Assembly (NCBI GenBank): GCA_002428905.1
Contig: DIYD01000172.1
Location: forward strand, 1 to 25,427
Reading direction: 5' to 3'
DNA from: Bacteroidetes bacterium UBA6063
Lineage (GTDB): Bacteria; Bacteroidota; Bacteroidia; NS11-12g; UBA9320
Length of the DNA: 25,427 nucleotides
The first letter of the stretch is position 1. Every line of letters begins with the position of its first letter. The notes beneath the pieces are model-generated. The model ran no database searches, had not been told where the DNA came from, and saw only the letters and a program-made list of their open reading frames with translations. Positions 1 through 9,351 of the stretch are shown in pieces. Both the position numbers and the translations under genes were made by a program.

Positions 1-738
1 CACGTCGTATGCGGTAAAGAATTGATCGTTATGGCGTGTCCAATACACTGTTATGCTTTTATCCGCTGCTTCAAGAAAAGCGTGATCTACTTCCCGAATT
101 TTATCTAAACGAGTCATATCGGCATATGTCCATACCGTATCTTGTTCAAACCCTTCCGGGAGATTGCTTAGCATTACGCGATATTCATAGAAGTATCCTG
201 GCTTTACATCCTTGTCTTCGTAACGCAGACCCAAGCCCAATGCCGCAGTAGTGGACAAATCTGCAGCGATCAGTGCAAAGGCAAATTTGCGCTGCTGATC
301 TTCATAGTAGGAGTTGATCTCATTCATATCTCCACCCCCCTTGGGTTTGATTTCACCACCCAATAGTATCTGCATACCTACACCCGCATAGATATCGGCA
401 GTGTCCGTAGCATTTGTTCTCCATTCCTCTTCTTTCCAGGGGAAAACCGTTACCAAATCTTTAAATTCTTTATCGATATCGGTTTCTGCACTCAGTGTAA
501 TCTCCGGATTAGCACTGTATGCTCGTCGTTGAATCTTATAACCTACTTCAGCACCATGCCGAAACAAGCTGTAATTGGTCGGTGCCCATCTCAACAAAAC
601 GGCATCACTCTGTGTACGGCGCTGTAACGCAATCGTGTTCTGCTCGATCAACGTATCTTCCGTTACTTCATCTTGTGCAAAAGCCGCAGTGTTTAACGCG
701 ATGAATACTCCTAAAATGAATTTATACGATAGTTTCAT
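1..738 (-). CDS. Exported FN3-type protein, 3' end cut by window edge
   Basis: I translated this reading frame by hand from the ATG at 738 to the window edge; it is open for 246 codons and has no stop inside the window. Residues 1-22 form a signal peptide ending in AFA-Q. Residues about 48-185 begin with an FN3-like strand (VLLRWAPTNYSLF, then GYKIQRR) and close with a YEYRVML strand typical of the end of an FN3 module. The module is longer than the usual 90 residues, so it holds an insert of roughly 50 residues. A second module starts near residue 226 (SITVYWTR). The start lies 4 nt after the stop of the 1966-aa gene, so the two are almost certainly co-transcribed. I infer a surface or periplasmic partner of the TANFOR-like protein. 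Exact function unknown; the C-terminus, including any T9SS sorting domain, is not visible. Confidence 0.8.
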   Translation of the reverse strand, partial: MKLSYKFILGVFIALNTAAFAQDEVTEDTLIEQNTIALQRRTQSDAVLLRWAPTNYSLFRHGAEVGYKIQRRAYSANPEITLSAETDIDKEFKDLVTVFPWKEEEWRTNATDTADIYAGVGMQILLGGEIKPKGGGDMNEINSYYEDQQRKFAFALIAADLSTTAALGLGLRYEDKDVKPGYFYEYRVMLSNLPEGFEQDTVWTYADMTRLDKIREVDHAFLEAADKSITVYWTRHNDQFFTAYDV

Positions 739-742
739 GATG

Positions 743-3700
743 CTACTTTTTATATGTGAAGTTAAGTGTTCTGTTGTATGGTGTGTACTTGTAGTAACTG
801 TAGGTCAATATGTATTTCATGGACTGATTATTTGGAATCTTGCTGAACGGATTCACATAGGTGTGCGACAGTGGTATATTGCTTAACAATGGGAATGCCT
901 GATCTGCATAACAATCTTTCTTTTTGTATTTAGCCCAGTGATCGCTGTTACACCACGATTTGTGTTTGAGGTAAATTCCAATGGCGTCTAACATAACTAC
1001 ACCAGCCGAGTAATCGGTTAATGGAATTACATACTTGATACCAACGGTCTCATTAAGTTTGATACCGTTCTTCGCCTTTGCTATTTCGGCATTCGTTAAT
1101 TTGCCTTTAGGTTTCAGCATTTTTTGGTTGGATTTAAGGTTAATTGGCCCTTCCGTGTACGGGCTCCATACTTTAACGGCCTCCACAGGTCTCGAGCTGA
1201 ACGTTAGATCCGTACGTCCAAAGAATATACGATCGGCATAACGGTTCTTCTTTAACATGTGCGTTATGTTCACTGTATTCTGTACATAGCCTTTGTATCG
1301 TGCACCATAAATCTTGGTATTGATGTTCTTGTAATACCCATTATTCGACCAATCGATTTTGAGTTTTACCAATGGCTCAACGTAAATATTAAAGTTCTTT
1401 TTATCGTAGCCATAGGCGTCATAAACATCCATATTCTCATCACCGTGTACAAGTGGGAAAGGTACAGTTGTTAACCAATCATAACCGTAATCGATCTGAT
1501 TGTAATGCATGCTGCCAAATCCAGCCGGTTTGTATTTTCCATATTTCTGAGCAGCGGTGTTGTATCTACTGGTTCGGAAGTAATACGAGAATAATTCATC
1601 TACTTTTTGACCTTTCTTTTGTTGATCAAAAGCAACCTTATTCTTCTTCACCAGAATACTATTACTGTTCGACATTCCAGACTGGAAACCGTTGCCTTTC
1701 AGTTTCAAACCACCATTGCTGTGTTTAATCGGTTGTTTGTTCACGCCCTTCAGTTTTAACCCGTTGACTTGCTTATTGTTACTGTTCCCGTTCAATTTGA
1801 GATTACCGATGTTAACTGGTTTGTACGCTACAGGAACGCCTTTTAAATTGGTATAGACCGATTTCGTATTGTACTTTGTGTTGATCTTGGAGTTCTTCGG
1901 CTTTGCGATGCGCAAGAACCGCATCTCGTATACCGTTTCATTCGCCATTTTAGGAATACTATATCGGAAATCCTTTCCAATACACGTAAACGGTATAAGT
2001 TGTTTTTGCCCGGTTTCCACGTTATGTAATTCGAGTTTGTATGAATAGGTAAACTTGGCATCTTCCTTCTTCTGTAGCAGGTAACACTGGGATAATCCTA
2101 CGTGTATGTTTCCTTCGTCTTCATCATCTTGTAAGAAGTAACGCTGGCTTATCTGAGGATAGGCCTTGATCACATTCTGCGGGTCGATATAATCCGGCAA
2201 TACGTCTGTTCTAAAACTCACTGTTTTGGTTTCTACGCGTAGTATTACCCACTTGCCCTTGACATTTTGTTTGCACTGTGCTTTAACCGTAAAGGTAAGT
2301 TTCGACTTCTCTGGCAACGTCTTATTCGCCAGGAAGGTTAAACCTGTACGCGCATTGTTCAAGTGGTACTTACCTGGAATTACCGTATTCCCTTTTTTCA
2401 GTTTTACCGAGATGATGGAGAATTTAACCGTCTTACTCTTACCCTTATGGTCCTTGAGTAAGATGACTTGATTTAACGGGAAGTTTAACGAAGCCTGAGG
2501 CGCGGCAAATACGGTTTCCTTTTCACCGTCACCAGGTCGTAGCTCTTCAATAATCGGAATTTCTTTGATTTCTGAACCATCACCCCACTGGCACTTCTCT
2601 CCCACTTCCATCTTATACTTCGTATCGATCTTAATGAGTCCGTTAAACAGTGACCCCTTCAATGCAAACTTGCCACTTAACCAGTATGGATTCGGAAGTT
2701 CCGCACGTATTTCTGCTGCGGTTTGGAAGGCGATTAAGCTAAACTCTCCCTTCCAGAGCCACATGTTTAATCGAATACCCGCATCCACATCTAAATACGC
2801 AAAGGCGTTTCCTTTCGCATACCACTGATTGATACCGTAGTCGTAGCTTCCGTTACACGTTACGTTCTTTTTAGACAAGAGCACATCTGCTCCCAGTATA
2901 AATTCGATGTCGGTATAGAATATCGCGAAGTCTAACTCCGCAAAGAATCGGATTCCTGCTCCAAACGCAAAGCCTTTACCAAGTGCCACATCTGCCGGTG
3001 TTGTTTTATTAATATCCGATTTGCCTTTCTCGGCAAGCATATTCCGGACTTTCAATGGAGATCTTGGCAGGTCTCCAATGTCGTTACCAATCATAAAGTA
3101 CGCATTGAAGTTAAGCGCTGCTTTTACTACCTTGGCATCCAAACCGATATCTACTTGAATACGCTTAGGATCTTTCCACGGCTCATCATCATTTGTCCAG
3201 TACCCTATCTTCACAAACCATAAATCGGGTGAAGCGTGGATATTCAATGATGCCGAAACAGATACCTGTAGTTTCGATTGATCGAAACCACCGTTGATCG
3301 TCATATTTGCATCGAATGATGGGTGCTCAAAATCGGCTTCAATGGTAATTGAAACCTCCAATAAGTTCTTGCTACGGTCTAGAATTGGCCCCATAATATA
3401 ACCGTTGCCTTCCAGCACGATTTTGGTTATACCGAAATTGTCGGTGTTGAATTGCACCAGAAGTTTCAGATCGGCATTAAACGCGGTTGGCTCACCTGCG
3501 GTACCGAGGGTAACACCTGCCATGAAACCGGCACTGCCCTTCTTCGGTGTATAGGTAACACCAGACCGGGTCTTCCCTGCAGTCATGTCGTTGGTCTTGC
3601 CTTTTATGTCAGGCATTGATGCGTTCGACACCACCTGTGGAGACTGCCTTTCCATATTTTTGTAGGCCCCGCCACTAAAACCATAGAATGCAATTGCCGG

Positions 3701-6643
3701 AGCACCAGGCACAACCAGGCCTACCGACCAGCGCGCGGAGATATCGGCATACCAGTATCGATAGTTATTTGCATTTTCCTGATTACCGTTGCCAATCTTA
3801 CCGACTTGAAGCGTGGCATCTATGGCTACTCCAATTACCTTAACGGTTGCTGAAATATCGCCCCTAAAGCCTGTTCCAAAGGTTGGATCCTCTTTATACA
3901 GATCGATTTTTCCTTCCAGATCAATAACGCCCATTTGAGCTCCAATGGTCACCGACTGTAAATCAATTCCATTGTATTTGAAACGCTTGTCCTGCGCATT
4001 GTATTTGCCCTTGATTTTTAGTGTGGTCTCTGCGTTAAATCCATTGCTGCCCTTCACCAGATTTATACCCAGCCCAAATACAATACCGGGGTTACCCATA
4101 TTCTCATACGTGAGTTGAGTTAGATTCAGCGGGAATTTGTTCATGCTATGTTGTTCGCCGCCTTGCTGGGCATTAAGCGAGACAAATGCAAAATCGATTT
4201 CAGGTGTATTTCCACCGGAGATGGTTAACTCCTGAAAATCAATGTTGTTCAGGCTTAGTTTAGACAATGGGGTGTTGTTATCTGGTGCCTGATTAAATGC
4301 GATGCTTATCGACCCGTTTAAGACAGCACCCGGAGTAACCTTGTTGTTCTGCTTGGTTATGGTAACCTTAGAACCGGGTTTTAGACTTAATGTGGCTAAC
4401 CACAGATCAGCATCGATTTCATCGAGGTTTCCGATGCCAAAGGAGTAGTCCAATCCGTTGTTCCCTTTTGAGAGCATTGCAGAATAGGCAATGCCTGATT
4501 TTGCGATAGGCAACTGAAGACCGCCTTCCATAGATCCACCTTCAACGGCAGAACCTCGCACATCTAACCCGAATTCTTCAACAGAGAATTTCCATCCGCC
4601 TAGTGAACCATCGTTCATAGCCACCAGATTTTGAACACTGGCCTTAAACCAAACCCCGGTTTTATCAATGATCAGATCCTTAACACCAAAACCAATAGGT
4701 TGATTGTTTTTCTTGAATTCTTTGGGTAGAAGCGCTGAAATATTCTTGATGTAAATCCCCTTCCAGTCCTTGTCGGATTTCTTCTTTGGGTGATTTGGAT
4801 GCAGGGCGAAATTGGGTGCATTCTGACCGTCTGACTGGTCTAACACCGCACTTTGAGCGGTAAGTATCACGTCTTTGGCCTCAGGTAAAACAAAGGTTGA
4901 AGGTGTCATTGTGGCGTCTACTACCCAATCGCTGTTGGCCGTCACATCCACACTGAAAACTGCTTTCACTTTGTTTTGTGCTCCTTCTATAACCTTATTG
5001 CCATTATGCGGCAACAACTTGTTCCGACTAATGACAAATTCACCATCGATGTGAACTTTTTCAACTCCATTACAGCTTAGTTCAACATAACTCGCATTAT
5101 TTCCTTTAACCACCAGGCTAACATCATTACTCAGGTCGGCTGTTTCATCATTCTTCAGTTGAATTTTAGGTAGCGAACCATAGCCATTTGGTCGGATACA
5201 AATACCCTTCATACCCATGTCAATCCAGTTATTGTCGAACGCATCGGTCAACTCCAGTCCTAAAGCACCATTCATATATGCCTTTGTAGGTGTAAAAATG
5301 AGTCCAAGAATTTGCCAGTTGAATCCATTGTGGTCCTGCGCAAAAGGAACGGGTATTGGCTCCATGTTGGGGCTAAACTGAGAAACCAGCCGTTGTCCCT
5401 GATTGATATAATTCTGAATCTGATTCATTTTGTCAGATGTCAGTTGCACATTGCCGTTAGGGTCATTCGCCAGTGCCTGATCGATTAACGAGTTGTTTCC
5501 AATCTTGGCCGTGGCCTTTGAATTACCAAAAGCCTGCATATCTGTATTTACGCTGAGGTTCTTAAAGTCCACAGCTACATTTGCGTTGAGGAAAGGAATG
5601 CGTATTTCACCTGTTCCGTTCGAACCATTCATGGTTTTCACAATCATGGAAAACTTGCCAATAAAAACCGTATCGCCAATCTTTGGGTTGTACGGCGTAT
5701 TGTTTTGAGGGGCTTCCACGTCGCACACACCTGTACAGTCGTTCTCATCTTCAGGCGGATCGTTATTCTGGTTGTTTTGATCGGGTATTCCTTTTACATA
5801 TTTGAATTTGCATGCTGCACTGTATCCATTGTTCTTGAAGTTCAATTTTTTACCCGGTTTAGCCATTGCTCTTACCCTCCAGGCATAGAATTTTCCTTCT
5901 TCCAGCTTAGGATCAGAGAGTTTATAGATGTAGGTATTTATGTTGACTTTTTTCCGAAAGAACACAGGATCGGTCGCCGACTCCAATGCTTGATTGGCGT
6001 TCAGATTTGGCGGATTTACTTCAACTACCGTCAACTCATATTCAACATCTGACGGAAGCGCACCTGCAGGTATAGTCCAGTTGAATATCTGGTTTTGAGG
6101 GTTCTTCGATTTGACCTCTGCGTTACAGGATGGCGTTGTCAGCATTGGCGCTTCGTAATGCGTTATGTTGAAGTTGGCACAACCCTGATTTGGTGTAGAT
6201 AGAGTTTGATTGCTGTTGTAGTTTACCGCCCAAAAACACATTTGATAATTTCCTTCTGGGAGACCATTTCCAATAAGAACTTCCTGCTTTGTGATCCCTT
6301 GAAAATTCAGCGCACTTTCCGAAAAATAAGGTGATAGTTGTCCGCCTTTTAATAGCGTGATGCCCGGACCAACATTTATGGCGCTGTTCGGTTTGTAATT
6401 CTGCTTTACCGAAATATTAATATTCCCCCCTTTCACATGGCCCAACAACCTCACCTGGTAGGTGTTATTGGTAGGGTTGATAATGCGTACTGTAACCTTT
6501 TGCTGGTAACCATAGTAATCCGATATATATGGAGAATAAGGTGGCAAAACAGTCGTCTGTACCGTCAACTGAGCTTTAGCGGCAATGCTCAAACTCAACA
6601 GAAGTAATACACCAAGGATTCTACTTTTTCTTCTTGTGAACAT
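743..6643 (-). CDS. Giant secreted TANFOR-like surface protein (1966 aa)
   Basis: Residues 1-24 are a signal peptide (basic start, LLLLSLSIAAKA). Residues about 25-165 resemble the TANFOR domain of Bacteroidota surface proteins: VLPPYSPYISDYYG, then vRLLGHV, then LPEGNYQMCFWAV and GCANFNI. An FN3-like segment follows (about 166-285, ending YAWRVRAMA). Residues about 320-1360 are a very long run of short alternating beta strands with few charged blocks, not matched to any family I know. About 1377-1490 looks Ig-like; about 1610-1655 carries three LKLxG repeats in an Asn/Lys/Gly-rich stretch; the end (from about 1685, YYFRTSRYNT) is Tyr/Lys rich. I see no T9SS C-terminal domain. The ATG overlaps the end of the beta-barrel gene by 23 nt, suggesting coupled translation. 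A structural or adhesive role at the cell surface is inference. Confidence 0.85.
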   Translation of the reverse strand: MFTRRKSRILGVLLLLSLSIAAKAQLTVQTTVLPPYSPYISDYYGYQQKVTVRIINPTNNTYQVRLLGHVKGGNINISVKQNYKPNSAINVGPGITLLKGGQLSPYFSESALNFQGITKQEVLIGNGLPEGNYQMCFWAVNYNSNQTLSTPNQGCANFNITHYEAPMLTTPSCNAEVKSKNPQNQIFNWTIPAGALPSDVEYELTVVEVNPPNLNANQALESATDPVFFRKKVNINTYIYKLSDPKLEEGKFYAWRVRAMAKPGKKLNFKNNGYSAACKFKYVKGIPDQNNQNNDPPEDENDCTGVCDVEAPQNNTPYNPKIGDTVFIGKFSMIVKTMNGSNGTGEIRIPFLNANVAVDFKNLSVNTDMQAFGNSKATAKIGNNSLIDQALANDPNGNVQLTSDKMNQIQNYINQGQRLVSQFSPNMEPIPVPFAQDHNGFNWQILGLIFTPTKAYMNGALGLELTDAFDNNWIDMGMKGICIRPNGYGSLPKIQLKNDETADLSNDVSLVVKGNNASYVELSCNGVEKVHIDGEFVISRNKLLPHNGNKVIEGAQNKVKAVFSVDVTANSDWVVDATMTPSTFVLPEAKDVILTAQSAVLDQSDGQNAPNFALHPNHPKKKSDKDWKGIYIKNISALLPKEFKKNNQPIGFGVKDLIIDKTGVWFKASVQNLVAMNDGSLGGWKFSVEEFGLDVRGSAVEGGSMEGGLQLPIAKSGIAYSAMLSKGNNGLDYSFGIGNLDEIDADLWLATLSLKPGSKVTITKQNNKVTPGAVLNGSISIAFNQAPDNNTPLSKLSLNNIDFQELTISGGNTPEIDFAFVSLNAQQGGEQHSMNKFPLNLTQLTYENMGNPGIVFGLGINLVKGSNGFNAETTLKIKGKYNAQDKRFKYNGIDLQSVTIGAQMGVIDLEGKIDLYKEDPTFGTGFRGDISATVKVIGVAIDATLQVGKIGNGNQENANNYRYWYADISARWSVGLVVPGAPAIAFYGFSGGAYKNMERQSPQVVSNASMPDIKGKTNDMTAGKTRSGVTYTPKKGSAGFMAGVTLGTAGEPTAFNADLKLLVQFNTDNFGITKIVLEGNGYIMGPILDRSKNLLEVSITIEADFEHPSFDANMTINGGFDQSKLQVSVSASLNIHASPDLWFVKIGYWTNDDEPWKDPKRIQVDIGLDAKVVKAALNFNAYFMIGNDIGDLPRSPLKVRNMLAEKGKSDINKTTPADVALGKGFAFGAGIRFFAELDFAIFYTDIEFILGADVLLSKKNVTCNGSYDYGINQWYAKGNAFAYLDVDAGIRLNMWLWKGEFSLIAFQTAAEIRAELPNPYWLSGKFALKGSLFNGLIKIDTKYKMEVGEKCQWGDGSEIKEIPIIEELRPGDGEKETVFAAPQASLNFPLNQVILLKDHKGKSKTVKFSIISVKLKKGNTVIPGKYHLNNARTGLTFLANKTLPEKSKLTFTVKAQCKQNVKGKWVILRVETKTVSFRTDVLPDYIDPQNVIKAYPQISQRYFLQDDEDEGNIHVGLSQCYLLQKKEDAKFTYSYKLELHNVETGQKQLIPFTCIGKDFRYSIPKMANETVYEMRFLRIAKPKNSKINTKYNTKSVYTNLKGVPVAYKPVNIGNLKLNGNSNNKQVNGLKLKGVNKQPIKHSNGGLKLKGNGFQSGMSNSNSILVKKNKVAFDQQKKGQKVDELFSYYFRTSRYNTAAQKYGKYKPAGFGSMHYNQIDYGYDWLTTVPFPLVHGDENMDVYDAYGYDKKNFNIYVEPLVKLKIDWSNNGYYKNINTKIYGARYKGYVQNTVNITHMLKKNRYADRIFFGRTDLTFSSRPVEAVKVWSPYTEGPINLKSNQKMLKPKGKLTNAEIAKAKNGIKLNETVGIKYVIPLTDYSAGVVMLDAIGIYLKHKSWCNSDHWAKYKKKDCYADQAFPLLSNIPLSHTYVNPFSKIPNNQSMKYILTYSYYKYTPYNRTLNFTYKK

Positions 6644-8321
6644 AGTTGAAATTTTTGCGGTAAGTGATCATAAAAGTTAGCTCGTTAAAGTTGGCTGAAC
6701 TTGTACTTTTAGCCTGGTTATTCAGGAAGGTTAGACCGAAGTCTAGCATTTGCTGACTCTTGAGCAGGTAATTCCCATTCAGGTTTAGCGACAGCGTTCT
6801 GGAAATATTCGATAGTTGAAGCGACAGGTTAGCACCTGCCGTCCATTTTGTTTCTGCACTTGATTTGCTACCTCCAACGTTGAAGCCATAGGATCTCTCG
6901 TCGAGGTCATTATTTTGGTTTCGGGTGTAGTTAAAGCCCCCTGAAACAGACATGTTCGTTGGCATAAGATTCCGAACATAGTTCAATCCATATACGGTAG
7001 CCGTATACTGTGAGAAAACGGCTGTGTACGGATTATTATCTACCAGTTGTACGTCTGCGTACGTGGCAAATACGGAATGGTAGACGATGGTATCCCCCCA
7101 TTGTGCATAGGGCGTAATGGTTAAACCCGGATTCGATTGGTTCATTCGAAAACTGTCTGAAAGTTGAATCGTCCCATCTTCCTGGCGGGTATAGAAATTA
7201 TTCCAATTCACACTCATACCCCAATGATTTGATGGGTTTAGTGTAAGGTTAACAATCGGTTGCACCCGTATTGTGGTCACCATCTTTTTGTTCGATAGAT
7301 TGTCGGTTAATCGATTTAAACCGTAATTGAGGTTTGCCTTTGATTTCCAAAAACTAAAGGTGTGATTAATACCATACAGGAAGACATCGTTATCCATGAA
7401 ATAAATACCCATAGCCTGGTAATCTGGCAGAACATATTTCGATCTTAATCCGATGGAGTGCCCTTTTAGTTGCATCTGCAAACCGGCCTCAGCACCATAG
7501 TACACAGAGGTTGAAAGTCGGGCCTGATGTAACTGATTAAATGAGGCTAAACCACTGATTTCTTCGGATGAATCTAAACGCTGGGCGTTTAAATCCCGAT
7601 TAAACAAACTTAAACCACCATCAAGATTAAACGTCATCCACTTGGTCAATGGCAATACAGCCTTTAATCCAATGGCCGTATTCTCGGCTGGAAAAACAAA
7701 TGTGGTGGAATCTTTATATAAAGGAGAAACACCGTTGTCCTGATCCTTGCCTTTAAAAACGATGAGATCAACGAATTTGGATTCGCTGCCGACACCTATT
7801 CTTGATGCCCAACCGTTTCTCCTGTAAGAAGGTTGCTCGTTGGGGTTCTGTATAAAGCCGATGCTGTCAATTGGTGTACTGCGTCTAAATCGCCCATACA
7901 TGAAACCAAAACGAAGTTTTTTCGGACTTAACTCTACCCCCGCCCCAAGAAACTGTGCACCACCCATGGTAAAGGTATTCCAGTTTAGACTGTTATAACC
8001 TAAATGAAACTTTGCCCACTTATAGGTTGGAGAAATCCCAAACTGGTTAAACGGTTGACTTATGCTTCTTTCCTGCTCCGAAAATGTTGCGCTAAACGGG
8101 AGGCTAAACTCACCCTTGCTAATGGTGATATTCGCACCCAGAACGAAACTGTACGGCACCCTTCGATCCTGGATTCCGCCCATAGCGTATAATACGTTAC
8201 GCATACTAACGTCTCCATCAATCTTCAAGGTGTCTTTCAGACTCGTAACCTCCTGTGCCATAGTTATCATGGCCTGAATTATCAGGAGAAATGCAAGAAC
8301 AACTTTTCGTAAGCTAATCAC
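6621..8321 (-). CDS. Outer-membrane beta-barrel protein, first gene of TANFOR operon
   Basis: The protein has 566 residues with a signal peptide (1-22, ending MITMA-Q). The rest is dominated by alternating hydrophobic/polar strands of 8-12 residues separated by turns, for example FGISPTYKWAKFHLGYNS, RFGFMYGRF and the terminal strand ELTFMITYRKNFNY, as in outer-membrane barrels. The start codon is GTG: an in-frame TGA lies only two codons upstream, and the next ATG would destroy the signal peptide. A TACATTTG -7 box ends 4 nt before the GTG. It overlaps the following 1966-aa gene by 23 nt. By position it could anchor or export that protein, but no recognised translocon signature is visible; this is inference. 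It is not a TonB-dependent receptor, as no plug or TonB box is seen. Confidence 0.85.
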   Translation of the reverse strand: MISLRKVVLAFLLIIQAMITMAQEVTSLKDTLKIDGDVSMRNVLYAMGGIQDRRVPYSFVLGANITISKGEFSLPFSATFSEQERSISQPFNQFGISPTYKWAKFHLGYNSLNWNTFTMGGAQFLGAGVELSPKKLRFGFMYGRFRRSTPIDSIGFIQNPNEQPSYRRNGWASRIGVGSESKFVDLIVFKGKDQDNGVSPLYKDSTTFVFPAENTAIGLKAVLPLTKWMTFNLDGGLSLFNRDLNAQRLDSSEEISGLASFNQLHQARLSTSVYYGAEAGLQMQLKGHSIGLRSKYVLPDYQAMGIYFMDNDVFLYGINHTFSFWKSKANLNYGLNRLTDNLSNKKMVTTIRVQPIVNLTLNPSNHWGMSVNWNNFYTRQEDGTIQLSDSFRMNQSNPGLTITPYAQWGDTIVYHSVFATYADVQLVDNNPYTAVFSQYTATVYGLNYVRNLMPTNMSVSGGFNYTRNQNNDLDERSYGFNVGGSKSSAETKWTAGANLSLQLSNISRTLSLNLNGNYLLKSQQMLDFGLTFLNNQAKSTSSANFNELTFMITYRKNFNYVHKKKK

Positions 8322-8325
8322 AATT

Positions 8326-8333
8326 CAAATGTA
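8326..8333 (-). promoter_or_regulatory. Candidate -7 box of the TANFOR operon
   Basis: The minus strand reads TACATTTG, a perfect match to the Bacteroidota -7 consensus TAnnTTTG, followed by AATT and the GTG start. With this spacing the transcript would begin at or within a few bases of the start codon. I see no clear TTG -33 element 17-23 bp upstream, which lowers confidence. Confidence 0.4.
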
Positions 8334-8579
8334 CGAGCGCGCAGTGTGCAGTTAATTTTAAAAGAAATTAAAAAGTATTAATAAATATTAATGCGACTGC
8401 GGTTGTGCGTGAAGTTACACATTTGTATGGGATCAAACCCTATATCTGCTTATGTTCTGATGCAAGAGACAAAGTAGCTCGTAATCGCTTTGAATGCCGG
8501 AACAAAGACGGTTTCTGCGGCATGGATATTAAGACTTCTCGCATAAATTCCCTAAATTTCTGACCCAATAAGCGATATT

Positions 8580-9146
8580 ATGAAATTCCGATACCACTAC
8601 CTGGTGTTATACTTGCCCTTGCTCATTTTCTTTCCATTACTGACTTCCTGCAATGCCGAAAATGGAGCAGAGATAACCGAAGATGGGCAAAAACGATCTG
8701 CCAGAATAACGATACGTGACAGTAAATGCACAAAACTGGAAAACCCAGATTATTTTACTGGAGGTGGGGAAGACGTCTACGACCGACGAATCGTTGGTGT
8801 AGGCAATACACCTACCATACAAATTGGGGCTTTGGATCCAGGTCATAACCAGGAGTTCATTGTCAACTTATCCAATATTGAAGACAACTTTGAGACAGGC
8901 GACTATCCAATTAGTCCTGGTGGCTCCAATCAGGCATGGATTATCTATCAACCCACAAACAGCAGTGATAAGCAGTACAGTCCCTTAGACAACAGTACAG
9001 GAGTGATCAAGGTAAACAGGATTCAAACCAATGCAGCCGGTGGTATATTTGAGATTGAATTCAGGTTTGACGACATCAAGGTCTTTCTGGATGACGACAC
9101 CTTGTGTTTAAGTGGGAACTTTGATATTGATATTAAAACACAGTAG
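8580..9146 (+). CDS. Small lipoprotein of unknown function
   Basis: A 188-aa protein with a lipoprotein signal (hydrophobic 8-23, lipobox LTSC, Cys24). Acidic residues follow the cysteine (NAENGAEITED), which fits the idea of surface-exposed Bacteroidota lipoproteins but is not decisive. The mature part is beta-rich with Gly/Asn/Asp turns, and the end (GIFEIEFRFDDIKVF, then LSGNFDIDI) resembles small one-domain lipoproteins whose last strands read 'G.F.i.' I recognise no family. It is divergent from the beta-barrel gene at 8321 and 205 bp upstream of the CotH gene on the same strand; the hairpin between them makes a shared transcript uncertain. Confidence 0.75.
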   Translation: MKFRYHYLVLYLPLLIFFPLLTSCNAENGAEITEDGQKRSARITIRDSKCTKLENPDYFTGGGEDVYDRRIVGVGNTPTIQIGALDPGHNQEFIVNLSNIEDNFETGDYPISPGGSNQAWIIYQPTNSSDKQYSPLDNSTGVIKVNRIQTNAAGGIFEIEFRFDDIKVFLDDDTLCLSGNFDIDIKTQ

Positions 9147-9175
9147 TTCTTAACGCTCAAGTCTTTTGTCATGCT

Positions 9176-9201
9176 CACGTTAAACGTGCAATTCGTTTAA
9201 C
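9176..9201. repeat. Nested inverted repeats between lipoprotein and CotH genes
   Basis: CACGTT-A-AACGTG (9176-9188) is a perfect 13-bp palindrome. The overlapping GTTAAACG (9179-9186) pairs perfectly with CGTTTAAC (9194-9201) across a 7-nt loop. An A-run follows on the plus strand, so it is not a canonical terminator for either strand; an operator or an RNA hairpin is possible. Confidence 0.45.
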
Positions 9202-9351
9202 AAAAAATAACTCGCAATGGGAATGAAAACGGTTTTGCGTTTGCCTAATTCTTAATGACGTTTTTTTAACATGTCACCAATGCAACCTGAACAGGGGATT
9301 GCAGACCAATAGAAAGAACGCTCTAGAAAACGAATACGAATTAAAATCACG

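Noticed and set aside
575..886. Plus-strand frames opposite the TANFOR and FN3-type genes, and others opposite the transporter genes
   Set aside because: They lie across strongly coding minus-strand genes and show no domain, signal or spacing; they are shadows.
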